A stretch of DNA of 64,000 nucleotides from Linum tenue (Eukaryota; Streptophyta; Magnoliopsida; Malpighiales; Linaceae), in contig CAMGYJ010000008.1 of NCBI GenBank assembly GCA_946122785.1, positions 18,625,475-18,689,474 on the forward strand, given 5' to 3'. The position numbers were made by a program, and so were the translations under genes. Shown in pieces: positions 56,202-64,000 of the stretch. Below the pieces are notes generated by a model that saw nothing but the letters and a program-made list of their open reading frames with translations, searched no databases and was not told the DNA's origin. Every line of letters begins with the position of its first letter. Positions within the stretch are counted from its first letter, which is position 1.

Positions 56202-58972
56202 TCAGGGAAGTGTAGGATCAGGTGCCTTCAAGAGCGGATCCACATCGCTCTTGAGGTACAGCTTCAAATGGTGGCCATGCACGCGACGAATGTGGCCACC
56301 TGCATTTGCCAGCTCGACCTGGCCATCCGGCAAGATGCAAGCGAGTGAATACTCGGATGGCCAAGGTGGGGGCGGGACCAACTCATAGTGGTCTCCGGCT
56401 TTCTTTCGAGCAGGCTTAGCTGCCTGCAGTTTCGGCCGCCACTCCTCCTTGATATGTATTTTTGGTGATGGAGTGGTCTGGAGTGGCGGCGAAGGTGTGG
56501 GAGGCGGGTCCTGCAAAATAGGCAGCACAGAAGGATACACGACAGACTCGTGCTCCTGGTGAGATACAGCATGCAGAGGTAACGAAGCAGGTATAGTGTT
56601 AGCAACTGAAAACGTTATTCGCTCCTCGCCATCCCTCAAAACTAAGGTCCCATCATGCACATCTATGAGGGCCTTGGCGGTGGCCAGGAAAGGCCTTCCC
56701 AGTATCAATGGCACATTCACATCCTCATTTATGTCCAAAATCACAAAATCAACAGGATAATTGAACGTGCGAACCTTAACCAGAAGGTCTTCCACTATGC
56801 CCCTAGGATGCACTACAGATCTGTCTGCTAATTGAAGGCTCATCCTAGTAGCACGGGGTTCACCTAGGCCTAGTTTCTTAAACATTTTATAGGGCATAAC
56901 ATTTATACTAGCACCTAAATCCGCCAAGGACCTCTCTACATGCAAATTCTCAATAGAGCACGGGATAGTAAAACTACCTGGGTCCTTCTGTTTCTGCGGA
57001 AGCTTGTTCTGCAGAATGGCCGAGCACTCCTCGCTGAGCTCCACAGTGGCCAGCTCGCTCAGCTTGTGCTTCTTTGAGAGAAGATCTTTCAGGAACTTCG
57101 CATACTTAGGCATTTGAGATAGTGCCTCCAGGAAAGGCACTTGGACATTCAGCTTCCTAAGCATGGCCATGAAGTTCTCGAACTCTGCCTCCAACCTGTC
57201 TTTGTGCAACCGAGTAGGGAAGGGGAGTTTAGGGATATACTCCTTCACCACTGGTTGCGGTTTAGGTGCAGGCACCTCAACCTCCTTCTCTACTTCTTCT
57301 TCAGCAGCCGGAGATGCCGAGGCAGGGGTCTCTCTCTCCTGTTCCCGAACAGGTGGATCAACAGTCATCTTGCCACTCCTGGTCATGATGGCATTGCAGT
57401 GCTCATTCGGTGTCGGCGGATGAGGGATGGTCTGCCCGGGTAGAGTACCGGGAGTCCTTTGAGCCACTGCCTGAGCCACGCTCCCCAGCTGGGTCTGGAT
57501 ATCCTGCAAAACAGCCTGCGTGTTCCTCTGACCAGCTTCAAGAGCCAGGAATTTACCCGAGGCCTTCTCCATGAACTGCTCAAAGGTGTTGAATTTCTGA
57601 GCACTAACACTGGCGAGAGAACCCACCAAGTCCCGCAGTTCAGCCATCTGATCATTCTGCACTGGGGCAACAGGGGCTGCACCTGGCTGCTGGAAAGGTC
57701 GCGGCTGTGATTGAGCAGCGTGCCCCTGCATGGGCTGATAAAGAGGCTGTTGTGACTGCTGGAATTGCCCCTGTCCGGGCTGATATGGTGGCCGCTGGAA
57801 GCCTGGTGGTCCCTGGGGGACTGGTGGTCCGGAATTTGGCCCAGCCCAGGAGAAGTTAGGATGCTGGCGCCACCCCTCATTGTACGTGTTGCTGTAGGGG
57901 TTATTGCGCCTGACATTATTGATGAAGTTCACCTGCTCCTGGGGTGTGGTTGATTCCTTCATCGCCTGGTAGTCTTCCACCGTGTGATGGGTGCTTTCGC
58001 ACCATTGGCAGAGCATCGCCTGCTGCTGCCCGGTCCCTGGAATCATCCCCGAACGATCGATAGCTGAGACCAGCTTCGATACTACCTGCACCAAATTAGA
58101 AGGATGGGCTCCCACAGAATGTACACCTCGGCTGGGTGCTCTCCTCGACCTCCTGGCAGTGCCCCAATCATATCCGTTCTCCGCCATCTCCTCAAAGAGT
58201 TGATTCAGCTGTGGCGGGGTTTTTGTCAGCATGTTCCCGCCACAAACCGAATCAATTAGCTGCTTGTCCTCCGGGAAAAGGGCGTGATAGAAGGTTCCCA
58301 CCTTGAATGCATCATTGAAACCATGATTGGGACACCTGAGAAAGAGGCTGGTGTACCTCTCCCAAGCATCCCTAATGGTCTCATCCTCATCCTGAGAAAA
58401 ATGTGTAATCTGCTTCTGGAGATCAGCTGTCTTGGATGGAGGATGGTAGCGGCTGAGGAACTTGTCCGCCAGGTTGGCGAACGTGGTGATGGAGCCCGGA
58501 GGTCGAGTGTCTAGCCACTCCTTGGCCTGCCCCTCCAGAGTGAATGGGAAGTACCTCAGCTGGATGGCATCTGCCGGTACCCATTGATCTTGATTCCATC
58601 GATGAGCTCGTGGAATCGCCTGAGATGTGATCGAGGGCACTCTCCCTCCTTACCACGGAACACCACTGAACCGCGCAGCATGGTGATCACTGAGGTGCTC
58701 ACCTCAAAGTTGTTGGCTGGGACATGAGGGTGTTGAATGGCTGACCTCATGTCTGCAGCCCTAGCGGTCCAGTAGGATCCCATGGTCTGCTCCTCAGGGA
58801 TCACATCACGGTTCTCTGGATCAGCCATCTCGCCTTCTTCTTCTTTTAACTGCAGCTGTGATAGCTCCTCCTCCGCAGCCAGTCGTGCCTTTAGAGCCCG
58901 CTTGAAGTTCCTGCAAGTTCGTTCAAGCTCCTGGTCTAACGGTAGTAGATCTCCCGACTGGCTACGGGCCAT
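56202..58972 (-). pseudogene. Athila-like gag-protease with one frameshift
   Basis: The two frames 58556-58972 and 56202-58640 join near 58583, where one T is missing relative to the copy at 23345-24103. Content in order: N-terminal coiled region (RNFKRALKARLAAEEELSQL), Gag core (EWLDTRPPGSITTFANLAD, RYHPPSKTADLQKQI), a cysteine/histidine segment (CQWCESTHHTVEDY), a long Q/P-rich linker, and an aspartic protease domain (LADLGASINVMPY; VDFVILDINEDVNVPLILG). The ORF then ends with GGHIRRVHGHHLKLYLKS, which resembles the tail of Athila integrase. Pol seems to have been cut out between protease and integrase tail, in frame. Apart from the frameshift it is open. Confidence 0.82.
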
Positions 58973-59092
58973 GCACTACCTGCACACAGTCAGCAGAAAC
59001 AACCCGTGAAGGCACACAGGTGGAAACGAAAAATGCAATAAAGAAAAAGCTAGAGTAACAAATTATCACGTTTCCCCAATAACCTAGAGGAG

Positions 59093-59110
59093 TCCCCGGC
59101 AACGGCGCCA
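59093..59110 (-). promoter_or_regulatory. Primer-binding site, tRNA-Asp type
   Basis: The reverse complement reads TGGCGCCGTTGCCGGGGA, the primer site typical of Athila/Tat Gypsy elements. A 6-base spacer separates it from the LTR. Confidence 0.8.
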
Positions 59111-59116
59111 AAAACT

Positions 59117-60675
59117 TGACACGCCAAACCACAACACCAAACTGCGACCAAGTGTAATCGCAGTCCGGGAATGCAGTAACAGGCAAGTTCAATTATCAAC
59201 CCGGGGTCTAGATCTACTGCTTACTCCGTGATTCTCTATTATCTAGCAAACTAGTTCGAGTGATTGTTGTTAAAAAGCAAAAGCAGTAAGAAAGCAGTAA
59301 ACTGTTCGGTTTTCTAAAGCAGGTAAGAGTCACTCGGGATTGAGTCCCCCTAGCCCCTTAGTTAGGTTCAATTGTAATTCCCTGGGTTGATTTACTGTTG
59401 ATTAGACTGCGGAAGATCCGACAGTAGCTTGGAATCTCTTAAGCTGACCAAGCCCTCTCAGTCTAACTACCCGGCAGACGACTAGTCTTCACCAGGATAG
59501 AAAGCTAAGGCTATGAACACAGAACTCCACTACTGGAATTGAGTTCCAGTACAAAGCAGTAAACTGGCTAACTCTCGTATAGCCAATCTCCTACTATCGA
59601 ATGAAGAAGCTCTAACAACCTAATCAGATTCTATCTATCTCAGGTTGCAGCAGAAATTGAGAAAAGCTGATCAGACTCCAATCAATTCAATAAACATGCA
59701 TCATTCGATTAAAATCAAACAATAATATCATCCCAAGTCATTACAATCGATTCCCTAACACAAGGAACTAGGGTTCTTCATACCCAAGTGAGAGAAAGGT
59801 TCTACTCCATAGAGAGAGAAAGGAAAACAAAAATCAGAGTAGTCATACTCATAAAGATGAGGAAAATATGCTCTGGGATGTCAATCTTCACTCCTAGGGA
59901 CGCAATCTGGGCTTCAATGATGAGAAATCCACTCCAAAATAGCTCCTAGGGTTTGTTCTTCGCTCTTTCTCTCTCTAAAACTCTGTTTTTGCCCAGAAAA
60001 TCGAATTCCTCTCCCTTGGCTCGAATCTGCCTCCAAAAACCCGACTCTGGGCGAATTACGGGCAGAATTACGGCCGTAATCACGTCCTGCCCGTAATTCG
60101 CACCAAAACGCACGTTTCACTTAAGCTGCAGGGGGAGGAGATACGCCCGTAATTTCCCAATTACCGCCAGTAATTTGGGAATTACGGCCGTAATTCTTGG
60201 GATCTTGCCCGTAATTTTACCACCGAGAGGGAATTCTGGGGAGAAGGCTCGTCCATTTAATTACGGGCATGCCCTGGCCAATTACGGCCGTAATTTGGCA
60301 GGGGCTGCCCGTAATTCTGTCTCCGCTCCTGTTCAAAGCTTCGTTTCTCCCTCATCCGGACTCCAAATCAGTCGCCGTTTGAACCCAGACGCTCGTAGTC
60401 TCGTCCTCTTTCTTTTCATGACAAGCTTGCATGATTATTTGTCCATAAAGTGAGGTAGAAATCCATTCTTCTTCAGGTCATACCCGAGTTTCTTCTCCCG
60501 AATCGTCAATTGATCTCTGATTGACTTGAAACTTGCGCCTATGCTTCACTTTATGTGCTAGGACCTGAAATGTGAAAAAGGAACACAACCTAGCGTAAAA
60601 TAGGCCAAGGAACAACAATTCGAGCCAAAATGGACAGGAAACCAGGGTGAAAACACGTGCAAATACGATGCTATC
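59117..60675 (-). repeat. 5' LTR of element C
   Basis: 1559 bp, TGACACGCC to ATGCTATCA. It contains three perfect ATTACGGCCGTAAT palindromes at 60067-60080, 60181-60194 and 60281-60294. Confidence 0.85.
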
Positions 60676-61409
60676 ACCATCCCTGCTGTTGATATCAATA
60701 CCACCGCCGACGGCTGCCTCTATCCGTTCTTTTCTCATCGCCGGCCATTGAAACTAAGAAAACCAACCAAAAACAAAATCATAGATTAGCAAAAGCGTAC
60801 GAAAAATCTGAATTAAACAAAACACAAACAAAAACAGAATCGTTTTACCCAAGAGGGATCCAGATCCCAGATCTACCGCCGCATGCGACGGCACCCCATC
60901 CCAGATCTGCGGTGGCAGCGACATCCTATCTCAGATCGGCGGCGGCATGCGACGGAGGAGGCACCCTATCTCAGATCTGCGGTGGCGCGCCTCCTCTCTC
61001 TTCACGGCCCTAGGAGGGATCCTCGGCGGTGGCCGGTGGGGGAGCTTTCCTCCTCTTCAATCGGGCCGCCACCGACCACATGCAGGCGATGAAACCACCG
61101 TTGTTGCTTGCTGCTACCCCCGTCAGCTGCTGTTGCTAGTTGTCGTTATGAGTTTGGAGACGGAGGAGAGACTAGAGAAAGAGAAGGGGGTAAGGAGTCT
61201 GGAGACAGAGGAGAGGCTAGAGAGTAGAGAGAGAGAAGAGGGTGAGGGATTAATCTGGGCTCAAAAATAGGAGAGGGTGTTGACGTGTTGTGCATTTTTA
61301 TTATTTCGGTGTTGAGCCTTAAAACCGGACCGAATTCGGTTTGCTATATGAACTATTTCGGGGACCCGGTATACACAATTTCGGTTCGGTCTCCGAATGC
61401 CCACCCCTA

Positions 61410-61890
61410 GTCCTAAGTACCCGTTGGCCACTAAACATTTCGTATTCGGATAAAAATTGCAATAAAGTATCACATTCAGGGATAGATGCTCGGAGGAACA
61501 AATATCAGTCATCGACAAAAAATAAGTGTGATATGCGAGGACGTTAAGTTCATGGAGTGAGGAGCCAGCAACTGCTTGGCTGATTTTTGCTGCAAAGGCA
61601 TCGGTGTAAATGGCAAAAAGGAGGGGCGATAGAGGGTCACCTTGATGGATACCTCGCTGCGGTTGAAATTACCCGTACTTAGCTTCATTGAGTAAAACCG
61701 AGAATCTAACCGTAGTGATGCAAGCCTTGATCCATTTCATCAAGTGTTGACAAAATAAATTGATTTCATAACTTGAAAAAGGAAACTCCATTCCACACGA
61801 CCATACTCTTTCTCCATGTCCAGTTTCAGCACCATCCATTTGTCGTTTCCGCGAATCTTAGTCTTCAATAACTGCATAACTCCTTCCGAC
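61410..61890 (-). pseudogene. LINE reverse transcriptase N-terminal half
   Basis: Minus-strand reading: MVLKLDMEKEYGRVEWSFL (typical LKLDM.KAYDRVEW), then GIHQGDPLSPLLFAIYTDAF, then a degraded catalytic region, ending at a YLGL-like stretch within the hAT target duplication. It continues at 53109. Frameshifts and stops are present; YLGL follows the SGQ segment too early, so a short deletion is likely. Confidence 0.75.
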
Positions 61891-62690
61891 AGGGGTCTTC
61901 AGGATTTGGGCTTCATTGGCCCTCCCTTCACTTGGTCCAACCGACAATCAAATGGTGACCATATACGATCCCGTTTGGATTGATGTTTGGCTAATCATCA
62001 AGCTATTTTCTTGTGGCTGAAATTGCAGATACTTCACCTCTCTGATCGAGGCTCAGACCATATGATGTTGCTGGTACGGTTTGCAGAACTAGATGATTGA
62101 CGAACTAAGAGATTCCATTACGACAACTGGTGGGGAACAAACTTTGATGTGCCCCCTCTTCTTCACCTGGTGTGGCAAAAAAAGTCAGTGGCACCCCCCT
62201 TATTTAAGGTCCAGTCACAGCTAAAACATACCCGCCAGGAGCTGTTGGGATGGGCTAAGTCTGGCACTACCAACTTAGCACGCAGAATCCGGGAGATCAA
62301 AGGTGCTATCGAGACAACTAGGGAAGCAGCTGCGATTGATTGGGATGACATTGCTAGACTAGAGTCTTAGTTAAACGAAGCATACCGACAGGAGGAACTC
62401 TACAGGAAACAGAAATCGCGAACTAATTGGCTACAAGGAGGGAATGCCAATACCTGTTTTTTCCACTTGATGACGATGCAACGACGGAGAGCAAACCTCA
62501 TTCCTACACTTCGAGACGAGCTGGATGAAGTACATACGGAGGACCTAAAGAAAGGGGAAGTATTTGTTTCCTATTTCCAATTTTTATTCACTTCCAATGG
62601 ACTAGATCCATCAGCTTTTATTGCTAGGTTAAATATACCTATAAAGATTACTGCAACAATTAATAGTATTCTCACTGCTGTGGGTAGTGG
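61890..62690 (+). pseudogene. Inverted LINE 5' part (endonuclease end to pre-RT linker)
   Basis: Plus-strand reading starts near 61905 with FIGPPFTWSN (endonuclease end), then GSDHMMLL, then LNEAYRQEELYRKQKSRTNWL, GGNANTCFFHLM and RRRANLIPTL (the linker before reverse transcriptase). It points away from the minus-strand part that starts at the same place. One stop at about 62368-62370 and frameshifts are present. The segment ends near 62690. Confidence 0.75.
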
Positions 62691-63048
62691 TTAACCACTA
62701 ACCACAAAAATCAATATTTTGATACCCACACCCAACCCACTATCCACAAATTGTGGATATGGGTATCCACAAAGTGTATGGTTTGGTGCGGTTTGCGGGT
62801 TACCCTCAACCCGCAAACCAAACTTCCTCCCCTACCACCATCGGAGCTCCTTCCTAACTGAAATCGAAACACACGCGTCGCGCGTCCAATGCAAAATCTC
62901 ACATGTTTGTTCTATTGATAATGTAATAGGGCAAACACAATTTTTTTGTTGAATTGAAGCTGACAGAAAAAATTACATGCTTGCTTCCCTAATCATTATA
63001 TTAATTTAGAAAAACTAGATAGTTTTCGTATCCTCTGCTCCGCTCAGA
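62691..63048. other. Intergenic DNA with short inverted words
   Basis: Contains GTGGTTAACCAC at 62686-62697 and ACCCGCAAACC-type words near 62700-62825, similar in style to hAT ends, but no bounded element could be defined. Confidence 0.35.
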
Positions 63049-64000
63049 TGCTAGGTGATTCGGGTCTTCATGTACGCTTATTATCCCCATTTTCCTTAGG
63101 CGTTTGAGACATTTAAGCTCCAAGAGGTGTGGTTTTACGCTAGGTTTGCCGTGTTTCAGTATGTTTCAGACTCTAACAGGTGGAACAAATCCCGGGGGCG
63201 AAAGTTAGAAGAAAAGGCGCGAAGATCGGGCAAAAGGACGGAAGCAGCTTAAGATCACGGTGGGAGCACATTCATCAAGACCATGATGTGAAGCCTAAAA
63301 CCGTGAACCTGCCGGATTCCAGAGTAATTTTGCACGTCACTGGATTCAAGTCAGTTCACGGTTGTGTGACCGTGAACTGAAGCTCAAGACCATGAACTGC
63401 TTAAATGAAACGGTGCGCCTTGGCTCGAGATCACGGTCCCAGCCATCAGTTCACGGCCGTGAACTGGGACTGTGAACTAAGCGCGACCTGGGTATATAAA
63501 GGGAGCTGAAATGAGGAAGATGAGAGAGAGCCTAGTGTGAGAATAAAACCTTCTTCTTCTACAATTATAGAGAGAGAAAGCAAAGAACAAGGAGCAAGAA
63601 GAGGCTAGGGTTTCATATTCAAGCAAGGATTGGGAAGATCTCTTCAAGAGGGGATCAATTCAAGCAAAAAGGAGGATTTAAGCATCCCTTATAATGGTTT
63701 TTTCCACTTTCCTTTGTGTTTTCCCTTCTTCTAGCATAGAGTAGTCACCCTTTTCACTTGGGTGTTGTAGAACCCTAACTTCTACCATGTAGTGATTGTG
63801 TGGATTGGATGATTATGTGTGAGAGTGGTGTTAATTTGAGATTTGAGGTATTATTCATGATGATTGTGCATTGTGTGTGCTTTTCAATCTATTGTGCTAT
63901 TCTAACCTAGTTTAGAGGGAAACCCCCTTCTTGAAAGAGGTTCAATTGAGTTGGGTTTTCTTGGGCATTCTATGCCTCCTATCTAGGTTAATGTAGGGAA
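63049..64000 (+). mobile_element. Athila-like LTR, start only
   Basis: LTR-like sequence similar in plan to the other Athila-like LTRs: a palindrome-rich region (63200-63480, including AGTTCACGGCCGTGAACT at 63449-63466), TATA box at 63493-63500, a purine-rich leader, then TTCACTTGGGTGTTGTAGAACCC-like words shared with the other LTRs. The start near 63049 (TGCTAGG) is approximate. It runs off the window. Confidence 0.6.
63493..63500 (+). promoter_or_regulatory. TATA box of the right-edge LTR
   Basis: TATATAAA about 25 bp after the last palindromic half-site of this LTR. Confidence 0.55.

Larger units (their letters stand above)
53428..60675 (-). mobile_element. Athila-like LTR retrotransposon C with gag-protease but no pol
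   Basis: Target duplication CCATC at 53423-53427 and 60676-60680. On the minus strand: 5' LTR 59117-60675, tRNA-Asp-type primer site 59093-59110, gag-protease 56202-58972, 3' internal region 54592-56200, truncated 3' LTR 53428-54591. No reverse transcriptase, RNase H or integrase core is visible. It would depend on enzymes from a related element. Confidence 0.88.
53110..61409. mobile_element. hAT element interrupted by an LTR retrotransposon
   Basis: The left end TAGGGGTGGGCATCCGG and right end CCGAATGCCCACCCCTA are inverted repeats. The 8-bp flanks GTCCCAAG (53102-53109) and GTCCTAAG (61410-61417) match at 7 of 8. The hAT sequence itself is only 53110-53427 and 60681-61409, about 1.05 kb; the rest is a nested Athila-like element. 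No transposase is visible. ORFs at 60883-61270 are basic and low-complexity, possibly captured sequence, unrecognised. Confidence 0.88.

Noticed and set aside
60883..61270. Arg-rich ORFs as a captured host gene in the hAT element
   Set aside because: Overlapping frames over a GC-rich repeat (ATCTCAGATCGGCGG-like words). No domain or splice pattern visible.
62691..62830. hAT element end with GTGGTTAACCAC and ACCCGCAAACC words
   Set aside because: No second end and no duplicated flank could be found.

Overview
The window is nuclear DNA of a flowering plant, most likely a eudicot. Spliced genes with GT-AG introns sit in AT-rich intergenic DNA packed with plant transposon families: Copia elements with the initiator-tRNA primer site TGGTATCAGAGC, Athila-like Gypsy elements with a tRNA-Asp-type primer site, LINEs with a plant RNase H tail, hAT elements and a CACTA element. 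No bacterial-style operon, CRISPR array, rRNA or tRNA gene is visible. All splice sites and relationships below were read by eye without database searches.

Five host-type genes or gene pieces are supported. (1) A three-exon minus-strand gene at 7303-9231 encodes the plant CCDC97 homologue. (2-4) Three small two-exon plus-strand genes at 4612-5093, 29622-30205 and 38971-39648 encode secreted, low-complexity, cell-wall-like proteins. All three have a signal peptide ending just before R-x-L-L and a phase-1 intron shortly after it, but their second exons differ: proline-rich, Asn/Gly-rich and Gly/Tyr-rich. (5) A NAC-domain ORF at 3609-4283 lies inside a hAT-like repeat and runs into its right end.

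Layout. 1-867: left-truncated Copia element on the minus strand. 1646-2016: fold-back MITE. 3269-4344: hAT-like element with the NAC ORF. 4612-5093: gene A. 5775-6750: LINE-type retrocopy with a 15-bp target duplication. 7303-9231: CCDC97 gene. 9840-26110: degenerate LINE copies invaded by a tandem LTR array (11867-20199, three units of about 2328 bp plus a final LTR, target duplication GCAGC) and by a second Athila-like element (21194-25845, TTAAT). 27258-29432: CACTA element (TAC) just upstream of gene B (29622-30205). 31047-31482: hAT MITE. 33002-33231: long hairpin. 33336-38402: Copia element on the plus strand (TTTAT). 38971-39574: gene C, broken two codons before its stop by a young Copia element (39575-44587, ATATC) with apparently identical LTRs. 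45978-62690: an old LINE with an inverted 5' part. It is split by a Copia element (46176-51494, CTCGA), which carries a hAT MITE (49889-50440, CATCCTTG), and by a hAT element (53110-61409), which carries a third Athila-like element (53428-60675, CCATC). 63049-64000: start of a fourth Athila-like LTR.

The target-site duplications let the nest be dated in order: LINE first, then Copia and hAT into it, then the MITE into that Copia and the Athila-like element into that hAT. Most transposon coding regions are broken. The exception is the 1469-codon Copia polyprotein at 39874-44283. The patterns I find most unusual are the shared leader exon of the three secreted-protein genes, the perfect palindromes with one core but family-specific flanks in the Athila-like LTRs, and the NAC ORF carried by a hAT-like repeat.
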